NCBI GenBank assembly: GCA_903851195.1
Contig: CAINNJ010000004.1
Location: 496,001 to 560,000 of the forward strand
Origin: an uncultured Acidobacteriia bacterium
GTDB taxonomy: Bacteria; Acidobacteriota; Terriglobia; Bryobacterales; Bryobacteraceae
Direction: 5' to 3'
DNA length: 64,000 nt
Notes under the pieces: model-generated
What the model was told of the DNA's origin: nothing
Database searches by the model: none
Seen by the model: only the letters and a program-made list of their open reading frames with translations
Translations under genes and position numbers: made by a program
In this document: positions 42,694 to 51,632 of the stretch, one piece after another
How positions within the stretch are numbered: position 1 is the stretch's first letter
How the letters are laid out: each line of letters begins with the position of its first letter

Positions 42694-45600
42694 AGCTCAC
42701 GCGCAGGGCGACCTGAATGTTCCTCGGACCTCCGCCTGGCGCATAGCCCGTCACCTTGCCGAAGTCCGACGCGCCGACCGTGGTGCCGGCGCGCCCGAAC
42801 TGCACGTAGTTGCCGAGATTGAACGCCTCCGCGCGCAGCTGAGCTTTCAGGAATTCGCGGTATTTGAAGTTCTTCACCAGCGCCACGTCGGCCTGCTTCA
42901 GCGCTCCGTAGCGGATGTTGGAAGCCCAGCGCGGCGCGTTGCCCTGAGTGAACGGCGCAGGCGCCGAGATCACGGATGACGACGTATTGAACCAGTGGTC
43001 CGGCGTCTGATCGACATTCCGCAAATCCGCCAGACTGGTGATGTTGGGACGCAGCACGCCGAAGCCGTACGCCGAGTTCGAATTGGCCGCCGTGAACTGC
43101 AGCGGCAGACCGTCGGCGAAGCGGGTGATGGTGGAGATCTGCCAGCCGCCAACCACGGCATTCACGGCGTTATTCATCTTCGCGCCGAACCGTTTTCCTT
43201 TGCCCACGGGCAATTCGTAAACCAGTGTGGCGACCAGGCTGCGCGGCAGGTCGTGGCCGCTGATGGAGCGGTCGGCCGCGAGATTGGTGCGGTCGCGCAG
43301 GGTGTCGCCGATTTCCCAGGCCTGCGTCTCCGACGAGTTGTCGATCGCCTTCGACCACTGGAAGGTAATCAGCGCGCTGAGACCTTCGGAGAAGCGCTGG
43401 TTGTACTTCGCGCTCAGAGCGTTGAAGTTCGAGGTCGCCGCCGGTGTGTCGCCGGAGAGCGTGACGCTGGTGAACTCCGGGAAGGGCCGCAGCAGCTGGT
43501 TGCGGGGAATGGTGGCGCCGGCCAGCGGACCGCTGGTGATGATGTTGAAGAACGGATTTGGCACCTGATCGTTCAGCGACGCGCCGAGGCTCAGATACTT
43601 CGGATCCAGCTGGTTCAGGTTGTACGAACTGCCGAGCAGCAACTTGCGTCCCTGCGTCCCCGAGTATCCCAGTTCCACCACGGCGCTGGGAGAAATCTGG
43701 TACTGCAGGTCGAAACTGTAGCTCATCACATAGGCCGAGGGGTGTACGCGCTGGAAGGCGTTGATGCCGTTGCCCACCAGGGTGGTGAGGCCCTGCGTGT
43801 TGCCGACCGGCTGGTTCAGTCCCGTCGGCCACGGATTGCTGAGCGGATTCGCCGGAATAATACCCGCGTTCCCCTGTGTTGAGACCCACGGCGTATTTGT
43901 GGAGAAGCCATCCGTGGTGCCGTTGCTGACGGCGACAGTGGGCGGATAGTAGAGCCCGAAACCCGTGCGCGCCACCAGCTTATCGGTGACTTTGTAAGCC
44001 ATGCCGATACGCGGCGACCAGTTCTTCGTATCCGCGATCCAGAGTCCGCGGTCGTTCGCGCTGTCATACACCAGACCGCCCTTGAGATTGAGGCCGGTCT
44101 GCGCGGAGAGCGGATTGGTCGCCTGGAAATCGAAATAGTTGAAGCGGTTGTAGCGCTCGGTGCGCGGTTCCTGCACTTCGTAGCGAATGCCGTAGTTCAG
44201 CGTGAAACGGCGCGTCATGCGCCACGTGTCCTGCACGTAGCCGGCGAAGTACTTTTGCGTGAGCGCCAGACGCACGTTGGTGGGAGCATTGCCGCTCGCG
44301 CCGGTGCCGAGCAGCAGGGAAGCCACCGCGTTACCCGTCGTGGTGCTGGTCACCGCCGCCACGGGGCCGGAAGTGAGACCGCGATCGAAGCTGAAGGTCG
44401 GCGAGTTTACGTCCGTCGGATTGATCTGGCCCGCTTCGCCGATGAAGCCGAATTTGAAGCTGTGCTCCCCGTATTCCTTCGTGCTGTTGACCTGCAGGTT
44501 GTGCGTGATGCGCGGGTCGTCGAGGTAGCGCGGGTTATCCAGCTGCGCGTAGTTCGCGACGTTGAACTGCGGCAGGGTCTGCGCCGAGAACTGATTCACC
44601 AGCGAGGTGGGCATGCCAATCTGCGTGGCGTTGCGGCCCTGGCTGGGGGACAACTGCACTTCGCGCCAGCGGCCGGAGCCGACCAGCACGTTAATGACGA
44701 AAGTCGGCGTCACCACGAAGGTGTTGCCGATGGTGACTTCATGCCGCGGGTTCATGCCGCCGAAATTGCTGTCGGCGCCATTGCCGAAGAAGGTCGGCAC
44801 GATATCCTGCTGCCAGGCTTTCGTCACGTGAGCGAAGAAGGTGTAGCGCTCGCTCTTTGCCCAGTCCACGCGGACATCCATGCGGTCGTTATTCGAGACG
44901 CTCTTCCCCGCCCCGGCGAAGTTGCGCGCGTGCGTGAAGGCGTCGCCGGCCAGATTCGGCGCCGCGTAGAGGGCAACGGCCTTGACGCCCACGGAATCGA
45001 ACCGGGTGGTGGGGATGACGTTATTGGCGAACGGATCGCGGATGTAGCCGGAGCCGTTTGGATTGGGCCGCGTGGTCGCGGGATCGTAGATCACGGCAAG
45101 GGAGCCATCGGCATTGCGGGTCTGGGAGAAATCGCCGGCACGCTCCGCCGCCGTGGGCACGCTGGAAACGTTGGTCGAGGGCGAACCCTGCCGCAAACCT
45201 TCGTAGACGCCAAAGGCATACAGGCGCTTGCTCTTCCAGAGCGGTCCGCCCAGCGAACCGCCGAACTGGTTGCGCTGGAAAACGGTGCGCGCCAGGCCGG
45301 ACCGGTTGTTGGTCCAGCTGTTGGCGTCCAGATGATTGTTGCGCAGAAACTCGAACGCGCCGCCATGGAAGGTATTGGTGCCGCTGCGGGTCACCATGCT
45401 GACCACGCCGCCATCGGTCTTGCCGTACTGCACGTCGAAAGTGTTCTTGACCACTTCCACTTCCTGCACCGCATCCACGGAAGGCGCGGCGAGCAGACCG
45501 CCCCAGTCCACGGCCGTGGCGGGAACGCCGTCCACCAGGATGGCCGACGATTCATCGCGGCCGCCATTCAGCGCAAACCGGTTGTGATTCTGATCGGTGG

Positions 45601-46165
45601 TCGCGGTGGAAACGCCCGTGCGGATCGCCGTAACGCCGGCCGTCGCATGCACCAGCACCAGCGGATCGCGCGCATTCACGGGCAGTTCCAGCACCTGCTG
45701 CGTGTTGAGCGTGACGCCTTTGTTCGCGGTCTGTGTATCGAGCAGAGCCGCGGAGGCCGTCACTTCCACGTTTTGCGCCAGGTCGCCCACGGAAAGAGCC
45801 ACGTTGAACTCACTCGCCTGGCTGGCCTGCAGGCTGATGTTGGAGCCGGTCGCTTTGCGGAACCCGGCGGCTTCCACGGTGAGCTGGTAGTTGCCGGGGG
45901 CCAGTTGCGAGAACGCGTAGCGGCCTTCCCCGGTGCTTTTCGTTTCGCGGCTGTCGCCACGGCTGATCTCTTTGATGGTGACGGCGGCGTTGGGCACGGC
46001 TGCCCCGTTCGGGTCCGTGACGATGCCGCTGAGGGTGGACGTGAAAATCTGCGCGGAGCAGACGGAAATAAAAAACAGGACGGACGCGGAAAGCCGCGCC
46101 GATCGCGATAGCAGTGTTTTCAGTGACAATTGATCCCCTTCCGCACGGTCCATTCTGCCTCTCAT
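42689..46165 (-). CDS. Large TonB-dependent receptor (OAR-like)
   Basis: The 1158-aa product has a signal peptide (LSASVLFFISVCSAQ) and an N-terminal carboxypeptidase-regulatory-like domain (LSGIVTDPNGAAVPNAAVTIKE, GNYQLTVEAAGF). A plug follows (VLELPVNARDPLVLVHATAGV, VDAVQEVEVVKNTFDVQYGKTDGGVVSMVTRSGTN split over two strands), then a very long barrel ending in Phe (NIQVALRVSF). This is the typical Acidobacterial receptor for large organic ligands. The promoter lies in the 43-base gap after the CRTAC1-like stop. Confidence 0.9.
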   Translation of the reverse strand: MRGRMDRAEGDQLSLKTLLSRSARLSASVLFFISVCSAQIFTSTLSGIVTDPNGAAVPNAAVTIKEISRGDSRETKSTGEGRYAFSQLAPGNYQLTVEAAGFRKATGSNISLQASQASEFNVALSVGDLAQNVEVTASAALLDTQTANKGVTLNTQQVLELPVNARDPLVLVHATAGVTAIRTGVSTATTDQNHNRFALNGGRDESSAILVDGVPATAVDWGGLLAAPSVDAVQEVEVVKNTFDVQYGKTDGGVVSMVTRSGTNTFHGGAFEFLRNNHLDANSWTNNRSGLARTVFQRNQFGGSLGGPLWKSKRLYAFGVYEGLRQGSPSTNVSSVPTAAERAGDFSQTRNADGSLAVIYDPATTRPNPNGSGYIRDPFANNVIPTTRFDSVGVKAVALYAAPNLAGDAFTHARNFAGAGKSVSNNDRMDVRVDWAKSERYTFFAHVTKAWQQDIVPTFFGNGADSNFGGMNPRHEVTIGNTFVVTPTFVINVLVGSGRWREVQLSPSQGRNATQIGMPTSLVNQFSAQTLPQFNVANYAQLDNPRYLDDPRITHNLQVNSTKEYGEHSFKFGFIGEAGQINPTDVNSPTFSFDRGLTSGPVAAVTSTTTGNAVASLLLGTGASGNAPTNVRLALTQKYFAGYVQDTWRMTRRFTLNYGIRYEVQEPRTERYNRFNYFDFQATNPLSAQTGLNLKGGLVYDSANDRGLWIADTKNWSPRIGMAYKVTDKLVARTGFGLYYPPTVAVSNGTTDGFSTNTPWVSTQGNAGIIPANPLSNPWPTGLNQPVGNTQGLTTLVGNGINAFQRVHPSAYVMSYSFDLQYQISPSAVVELGYSGTQGRKLLLGSSYNLNQLDPKYLSLGASLNDQVPNPFFNIITSGPLAGATIPRNQLLRPFPEFTSVTLSGDTPAATSNFNALSAKYNQRFSEGLSALITFQWSKAIDNSSETQAWEIGDTLRDRTNLAADRSISGHDLPRSLVATLVYELPVGKGKRFGAKMNNAVNAVVGGWQISTITRFADGLPLQFTAANSNSAYGFGVLRPNITSLADLRNVDQTPDHWFNTSSSVISAPAPFTQGNAPRWASNIRYGALKQADVALVKNFKYREFLKAQLRAEAFNLGNYVQFGRAGTTVGASDFGKVTGYAPGGGPRNIQVALRVSF

Positions 46166-46185
46166 CGGACCGACGCGAATGAAGA

Positions 46186-46196
46186 GGACTATATCA
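46186..46196 (-). promoter_or_regulatory. Promoter element of the large TonB receptor
   Basis: GGACTATATCA on the plus strand gives a TATAGT -10 box on the minus strand (46193-46188) about 22 bases before the receptor ATG. The 11-mer is identical to the one at 40783-40793, suggesting joint regulation or a shared sigma preference. Confidence 0.4.
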
Positions 46197-46208
46197 CAAA
46201 AGCCGCGC

Positions 46209-47804
46209 TTATTCGTTTTCCTTAACGATTACTTTGCGATCCGCCGGGACATTGCGAACCATCTGTTTTCGTCCGTCCGGCCACCGGATTTCGAGCAAAG
46301 GAACGGAGGTGGCCGAGCCGAGTCCGAAGTGCACCGGGCCCAGACTCGACGAGGCATAGCTGAACGCGCTGGTCTGTATATTGGTCTGATCGCCGACGCG
46401 GACCACCGCCCCGATTCCGTCCCGATTGCCGTGTGTGCCCTGTAGCTGCAAATCGAGCCAGTGACCGGCGGCGGAGGTGCGATTGAGCCAGAGTTCGGCG
46501 GGTGCGCCCAGCGCGGTCACGACGACATCCGGTTTGCCGTCGCCATCGAAATCCGCCACCGCCGCGCCCCGGTGCGCATGCTTGTCGGCGGAGAGCGCGC
46601 CTCGCGCGGTTGCCGCTTCGAACTTCCCGCCGCCGGAATTCAGAAATACCGTGTTGGCCTGCAGGTAGCGGTCGCCCGAAAATTCTTCGATGTTATCGGT
46701 TACATGAGAATTCGCGGTGAGGATATCCTTGCGGCCGTCGTTGTTGAAGTCGGCCAGTGCGATGCCCCAGCCGGCAAGATGCGCCGAGAGTTTGCCCATG
46801 TTGGACGGAAACGTGGCATCGCGAAACTGGCCTTTGCCGGTGTTGTGAAACAGCGGATAGGTCTCGCCGGTCAGGGCCGTGAAGACAAGATCCGGAAGCC
46901 CGTCGTTATCGAGATCGCGGAAGTCCACGCCCATGGAAGAAACCGGCTTGCCGTCGTCCGTCAGCGCCACGCCCGCCGCCAGCGCGACTTCCGCGAACGT
47001 GCCGTTGCCGTTGTTGCGGAAGAGAAAATTCGGCTGCGTGTCGTTGGTGACGAAGACGTCCGGGAAGCCGTCGCCGTCGTAATCCGCAATCGCGAGACTC
47101 ATGCCTTTGCCGACCGATTTCGCAATGCCCGATTTCGCGGAAACGTCTTCGAAGGTGCCGTCGCCCCTGTTCCTGTAGAGTGAGTTCGCAAGGCCCGCGA
47201 AGTTCCGCGGATGACAGTACACACGGACCTTCTGACCGGGATCTTTGCAGACCGGATTCGCCGCCGCGGACCACTGCACGTAATTGACAACGAATAAATC
47301 CAGCCGGCCATCGCGGTCGAAATCGAACCAGCCCGCCGCGACCGACCAGACGTTACTGCCGAGTCCCGCGTGTTCCGTGACATCTTCGAACCTTCCCGTG
47401 CCGGTGTTCCGATAGAGGTGATTCCCGTTCACGCCGGTCACGAACAGGTCGGGCTGTCCGTCGTTGTCGAAATCCGCCGCCGCCACGCCGATCGAGTAGC
47501 CTTCTCCCTGCAAACCGGCCTCCTCCGTGACATCGGTAAAGCGTCCTCCGCCCTCGTTCCGCAGCAGGCGGTTCCAGTATTTCGGGGTCGTCTTTTTGAG
47601 CGAGGGCAGTTCGGCGCCGTTGGCGAAGAAGAGATCGGGACGCCCGTCGCCGTTGTAGTCGAACGCGGCGACACCGCCGGGCATCGTTTCCACCAGATAC
47701 TTTTCCGGCGTTGGGGAGTTTTGCAGCGTGAACGGCAGTCCGACCTTTTCGAATTGCACGGATGGCGCGGCCAGCGCGAAGACCAGAAGCAGGAATCGGA
47801 GCAC
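46209..47804 (-). CDS. CRTAC1-like FG-GAP/ASPIC-UnbV secreted protein
   Basis: The 531-aa product has a signal peptide (MLRFLLLVFALAAPSVQ). At least six FG-GAP/VCBS blades carry calcium-binding DxNxDGxxD loops (DYNGDGRPDLFF, DFDNDGQPDLFV, DYDGDGFPDVFV, DLDNDGLPDLVF, DFNNDGRKDILT, DFDGDGKPDVVV). A C-terminal ASPIC/UnbV domain follows (LDLQLQGTHGNRDGIGAVVRV, LLEIRWPDGRKQMV). It is an extracellular or periplasmic propeller of unknown ligand. The GTG start has no ribosome site and lies just after a TAAAGT box. It is upstream of the receptor on the same strand. Confidence 0.88.
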   Translation of the reverse strand: MLRFLLLVFALAAPSVQFEKVGLPFTLQNSPTPEKYLVETMPGGVAAFDYNGDGRPDLFFANGAELPSLKKTTPKYWNRLLRNEGGGRFTDVTEEAGLQGEGYSIGVAAADFDNDGQPDLFVTGVNGNHLYRNTGTGRFEDVTEHAGLGSNVWSVAAGWFDFDRDGRLDLFVVNYVQWSAAANPVCKDPGQKVRVYCHPRNFAGLANSLYRNRGDGTFEDVSAKSGIAKSVGKGMSLAIADYDGDGFPDVFVTNDTQPNFLFRNNGNGTFAEVALAAGVALTDDGKPVSSMGVDFRDLDNDGLPDLVFTALTGETYPLFHNTGKGQFRDATFPSNMGKLSAHLAGWGIALADFNNDGRKDILTANSHVTDNIEEFSGDRYLQANTVFLNSGGGKFEAATARGALSADKHAHRGAAVADFDGDGKPDVVVTALGAPAELWLNRTSAAGHWLDLQLQGTHGNRDGIGAVVRVGDQTNIQTSAFSYASSSLGPVHFGLGSATSVPLLEIRWPDGRKQMVRNVPADRKVIVKENE

Positions 47805-47808
47805 CGTG

Positions 47809-47820
47809 GCTATACTTTAG
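47809..47820. promoter_or_regulatory. Shared symmetric -10 region for two leaderless divergent genes
   Basis: Only 17 bases separate the start codons at 47804 (minus) and 47822 (plus). TATACT at 47811-47816 lies five bases before the plus GTG, and TAAAGT on the minus strand (47819-47814) lies nine bases before the minus GTG. Both mRNAs would begin at or within three bases of their start codons. Confidence 0.45.
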
Positions 47821-47821
47821 C

Positions 47822-49198
47822 GTGTTGCTGCCGGTTCTTCTGCTGTTGTTATTGCAGTCCGCTTCGCCCGCCGATCGCGCGGCGAAAGCGAAGCAGGCGT
47901 TGCTGCAGGGCGATGCCGCCGGGGCTGTGCGCCTCTACCAGGAACTGGTGAAGGAACTGCCGGAGGATGCCGGGCTGCGGCTCAATCTCGCGCTGGCACT
48001 GGAAGCTTCCGGAAATTCTGCCGGCGAACTGGCGCAACTGAAGATCGTCACGCGGCAGCGGCCCGAACTGACCGCCGCCTGGCTGCTGACCGGCCTCGCA
48101 CTGCAGAAAACGGGACACCCCGCCGACGCCATCGCGCCCCTGAAGAAGGTTCTGGAGCGCGAACCGGGCAATGCCACGGCGCTGCTGGAACTCGCCGACG
48201 CTTATCTCGCGAGCGGGGACGCCATGTCCGCGGCGCAGCGTTTCGAAGCGCTGACGAAACAGAATCCGGTTCTGCCCAAAGGCTGGCAGGGGCTGGGTCT
48301 GAGCTACACCGCGCTTTCCAACGCCGCGTTTCACCGCCTCGATAACGAAAACCCGCACTCCGATGAATGGAGGCTGCTGGCGGCGGAATCGGAACTCGAA
48401 CGTGGACAACCGGAGCGCGCGTTCGCGCTGCTGAAGGAAATCGACCCGAAGATGGCGGGCGTTCACGCAGCGCTCGCGCTCGTCTATGAGAAGTCCGGCC
48501 ATGCGGACTGGGCTGCCACGGCTCTAGCGGGTCAGGCTTTGGAACGCGCGGCCGGGAGCGAGAACCCGCAGTATCGCGATGTTCTCCGTTACCGCGAAGC
48601 GGCGCAGCAGGCGTTCAACAAGCTGGCGGCGTTGCCGGAATCGCCGGAGATCCACGAACTGCTCGCCGAGGCGATGCAGCAACAAGGCCGCCGCGAGGAG
48701 GCTTTGACGGAGTGGCGGCGCGCGGTCGAACTGGCGCCGCGCGATAACAGACTGACCGGGCGTCTGGCGGAATCTTTGCTCACCAACCGGTCCTACCCGG
48801 AGGCGCTGCGGCTGCTGGAGCCCCTGGTCACGTCCAACCCGAACCATGCGGACTGGCAGTACTTGCTGGGCGACGCTCTGGTTCGCGAACGCCGCACCGA
48901 AGAAGCCCTGCCCCACCTCGAAAGGGCCGTCGCGCTGAATGCCGGCCTGACCGCCGCGCAGGCCGCCCTGGGCCGGGCGCTGCTGCAGCTGGGACAAGCG
49001 GCCAAAGCAATCCCGCATCTGCAGGCCGGCGTTCCCGCGGACGAAGAGGCCATCCTGTTTCAGTTGAGCCAGGCTTACCGGGCGACCGGACAGGCCGCGC
49101 TCGCAGCCAAAACGCTGGCGCGGCAGCAGGAAGCACTGCGGCGAAACACAGGCCAACCTGCCCCTGCTGGCCCGCTTCCGCCCATCACGCCGCCTTAG
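47822..49198 (+). CDS. Secreted TPR-repeat protein
   Basis: The 458-aa product has a signal peptide (MLLPVLLLLLLQSASPA) and about ten TPR or TPR-like units across its whole length (AAGAVRLYQELVKELPEDAG, ADAIAPLKKVLEREPGNATALLELADAYLASGD, TEEALPHLERAVALNAGLTAAQAALGRALL). It should be a periplasmic scaffold. I chose GTG 47822, which starts the signal peptide and avoids overlap with the divergent CRTAC1-like gene; an in-frame ATG at 47762 would overlap it by 43 bases. Its stop overlaps the convergent mgtC-like stop by 4 bases. Confidence 0.85.
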   Translation: MLLPVLLLLLLQSASPADRAAKAKQALLQGDAAGAVRLYQELVKELPEDAGLRLNLALALEASGNSAGELAQLKIVTRQRPELTAAWLLTGLALQKTGHPADAIAPLKKVLEREPGNATALLELADAYLASGDAMSAAQRFEALTKQNPVLPKGWQGLGLSYTALSNAAFHRLDNENPHSDEWRLLAAESELERGQPERAFALLKEIDPKMAGVHAALALVYEKSGHADWAATALAGQALERAAGSENPQYRDVLRYREAAQQAFNKLAALPESPEIHELLAEAMQQQGRREEALTEWRRAVELAPRDNRLTGRLAESLLTNRSYPEALRLLEPLVTSNPNHADWQYLLGDALVRERRTEEALPHLERAVALNAGLTAAQAALGRALLQLGQAAKAIPHLQAGVPADEEAILFQLSQAYRATGQAALAAKTLARQQEALRRNTGQPAPAGPLPPITPP

Positions 49199-49668
49199 TT
49201 CCTGAATCGCTCGACGTCGCCCGGATCCGGCATATCCAGCCGCTTCTTGATCGGCACCAGCGCCTGCAGCGTGAAGAAATTCAGGACCGCCAGCACCAGC
49301 GCCACCTCATACCGGCCGAGCGCCACGGCCGCCCCGATCGCTCCCGTGTTCCAGATGGACGCGGCCGTCGCCGTGCCATGCACGCTGGTACCGTCCTTCA
49401 CGATCGCCCCGCCGCCCACAAAGCCGATGCCCGCGATCAGGCCCTGCAGCACGTGCGAATTCATCGTCTGCCCGTCGAGCCCCGGCACTCCCTGAAAGAC
49501 CAGTAAATATCCGCAACTGGCCATCGCGACAATCGGAAACGTCCGGATTCCCACGGCGTGCATCTCCCGCTCCCGCGACCATGCCATCGGCAGAGTCAGG
49601 ACATACGCGGCGACAATCTTTGCGCTCGATCCCCAAAGCAATTGCCAGTCAATCGGAAGTGTCGTCAT
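49195..49668 (-). CDS. MgtC/SapB family membrane protein
   Basis: The 157-aa product has four to five membrane helices and the MgtC signatures SREREMHAVGIRTFPIVAMASCGYL and GIGFVGGGAIVKDGTSVHGTATAASIW. The family affects magnesium homeostasis and ATP synthase regulation in pathogens; in free-living bacteria it is a Mg-related membrane protein of uncertain role. It faces the enolase-superfamily gene across 37 bases. Confidence 0.9.
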   Translation of the reverse strand: MTTLPIDWQLLWGSSAKIVAAYVLTLPMAWSREREMHAVGIRTFPIVAMASCGYLLVFQGVPGLDGQTMNSHVLQGLIAGIGFVGGGAIVKDGTSVHGTATAASIWNTGAIGAAVALGRYEVALVLAVLNFFTLQALVPIKKRLDMPDPGDVERFRN

Positions 49669-49705
49669 CCTGTTGTCGTTATGTTGTTATTGTTGTTTTC
49701 TGGAT

Positions 49706-50956
49706 ATGAAACTGACCCGGGTGCAACCGTTCCTGATGAGCTACCCGTTCCCGCAGCCGATCCGGCTTCCATTCTACGGCGGGGAGCGAACGATTCTGAA
49801 ACGCGACGCCATGCTGATCCGCGTGGAGACTTCGGCGGGAATTGTCGGCTACGCTCCGGGTCCGGGAAGCCTGCGGGTGCATGACGCTATTTTGCACGTC
49901 GTAGCGCCCTTTCTGGAAGGTCATACGCTGGCGGATCCGGACGCGCTGCGGATCCGCTTCGCCTCCGGCCCCGGCCACGCCAGTCCGGAACTGATGAAAG
50001 CCTATGGCGTGGTGGAAGTCGCGCTGTGGGATATATACGCGAAATCCTTCTCCGTGCCCATCTCCGAAGTGTTGGGAGGGCGCGTTCGGGAACGCATCAA
50101 ACTTTATGGCAGCGCCGGGATGTACCAGCCTCCGGAGAAGTTCGCCGAAGAGGCCGCGGCTATCGCGGGTCTGGGCTTCCGGGCCTACAAGATGCGTCCG
50201 GCGCTCGGCCCGGACGAAGACATCCGCACCGTGGAACTGATGCGCAAAGCCGTCGGGCCCACGGTGGATCTGATGATCGACGCCCACGCCTGGTGGCGCA
50301 TGGGCGACAACAGCTACTCTTTCGACACCGTGTCGCGCGTGGCGGAGGCGATGTCCGCTTTCGATCCGCTCTGGCTCGAAGAGCCGCTGCCTCCGGCGGA
50401 TCACGCGGCCTGGGCGGCGCTTCGCGAAAAGGAACTGGTTCCACTGGCCGGCGGCGAGCATGAGCCCGACGAAGAGGGCTTCGTGGACCTGATCGATTCC
50501 GACTGCGTGGATTACGTGCAGATGGACGTGGTCTGCCAGGGGGGCTTCGCGTCCGCGCGGCGTCTGTTCAACCTGATCGCGCGCCGGGAACTCCGCTTCG
50601 CCTTTCATGCGTGGGGCACCGATCTGGAAATTCTCGCGGCGGCGCAACTCGGCGTCTGCTGGGCCGATTCCGTGGTGGAGTGGCTGGAATACCCCTGCTA
50701 TACGGACGGCGGCAAGCCCGGCATGTACGCGTTCCCCCTCTCCGCCGACATTCTGAAAGATCCCCTGCAGATCGAAAAAGGAGACCTGATTGTGCCGCGC
50801 GAGCCCGGTTTTGGCATCGAAGTGAATGAGGGCGCGATTGAGAAATATCCCTGGATTCCCGGACCCTGGTCCTTCTTCCGCATCGATTCGCCCGCGCAGA
50901 CCCTGGCGGTGGTGGGCGACCACTCCGTGCCCTGGGAAGGAACCGCCCAACCGTGA
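49706..50956 (+). CDS. Enolase-superfamily (mandelate racemase/muconate lactonizing) enzyme
   Basis: The 416-aa product has the capping domain and an (alpha/beta)7-beta barrel. Catalytic features are KMR in FRAYKMRPALG, metal ligands in LMIDAHAWW, LEEPLPPAD and AGGEHEPDEEG, and a late His in FAFHAWGTD, which suits the mandelate-racemase subgroup (acid-sugar dehydratase or epimerase). I chose ATG 49706 over the Cys-rich in-frame extension from 49673. The stop overlaps the transporter start (GTGA). Confidence 0.88.
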   Translation: MKLTRVQPFLMSYPFPQPIRLPFYGGERTILKRDAMLIRVETSAGIVGYAPGPGSLRVHDAILHVVAPFLEGHTLADPDALRIRFASGPGHASPELMKAYGVVEVALWDIYAKSFSVPISEVLGGRVRERIKLYGSAGMYQPPEKFAEEAAAIAGLGFRAYKMRPALGPDEDIRTVELMRKAVGPTVDLMIDAHAWWRMGDNSYSFDTVSRVAEAMSAFDPLWLEEPLPPADHAAWAALREKELVPLAGGEHEPDEEGFVDLIDSDCVDYVQMDVVCQGGFASARRLFNLIARRELRFAFHAWGTDLEILAAAQLGVCWADSVVEWLEYPCYTDGGKPGMYAFPLSADILKDPLQIEKGDLIVPREPGFGIEVNEGAIEKYPWIPGPWSFFRIDSPAQTLAVVGDHSVPWEGTAQP

Positions 50957-51630
50957 GTAAACTCGAAAAAGAATACCGGTATCTCCCGTTACTGATCAAC
51001 ATTTTTCTGGTGATCCTGCTGGTTTCGAACCTGATTGCGCCGAAATTCGCCGCGATCGGATGGTTCCGTTTCAGCGCCGCACAACTGCTCTTTCCCATTA
51101 CGTACATCTTTGGCGACATTTTCACCGAAGTTTACGGTTATGCGGCTTCCAGGAAGGCCATCTGGACCGGTTTTCTCGCCAGCGCGATCATGACGATGTT
51201 CGGCTTGTTCGCCATCTGGCTTCCTCCCGCGCCGGAGTTCAAAGATCAGGCCGCGTTCGTGACGATTTTCGGCGTGGTGCCGCGAAATGTCGCGGGCAGT
51301 CTGCTGGCCTTCTGGGCCGGCGAGTTCGCCAATTCCGTCACTGTGGCCAAGATGAAGTTGTGGACGAACGGCAAGCATCTCTGGACCCGCACGGTGGGCT
51401 CCACCATCGTCGGACAGTTCGTGGACACCGTGATTGTGGTGGTCTTTATTTTCTGGGGACAGCCGCCCGAGGTGATGATCCGGCTGATTGTTTCCGGGTA
51501 TATTTTTAAGGTGGTTTACGAGGTGATCGCGACGCCGCTCACTTACGTCGTGGTCAATTTTCTGAAGCGCGCCGAAGGCGTGGACTACTTCGACCGCCAC
51601 ACCAATTTCAACCCGTTCCGGGCATCCTGA
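50953..51630 (+). CDS. Queuosine precursor transporter (YhhQ family)
   Basis: The 225-aa product has about six membrane helices and the vitamin-transporter-like YhhQ signatures: LLVSNLIAPKFAAIG, QLLFPITYIFGDIFTEVYGYAASRKAIW, GEFANSVTVAKMKLWTNGKHLWTRTVGSTIVGQFVDTVIV split over two helices. It imports preQ0/preQ1 or queuine for tRNA modification. The GTG start overlaps the upstream stop. Its stop is two bases from the convergent acylphosphatase stop. Confidence 0.92.
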   Translation: MSKLEKEYRYLPLLINIFLVILLVSNLIAPKFAAIGWFRFSAAQLLFPITYIFGDIFTEVYGYAASRKAIWTGFLASAIMTMFGLFAIWLPPAPEFKDQAAFVTIFGVVPRNVAGSLLAFWAGEFANSVTVAKMKLWTNGKHLWTRTVGSTIVGQFVDTVIVVVFIFWGQPPEVMIRLIVSGYIFKVVYEVIATPLTYVVVNFLKRAEGVDYFDRHTNFNPFRAS

Positions 51631-51632
51631 AC

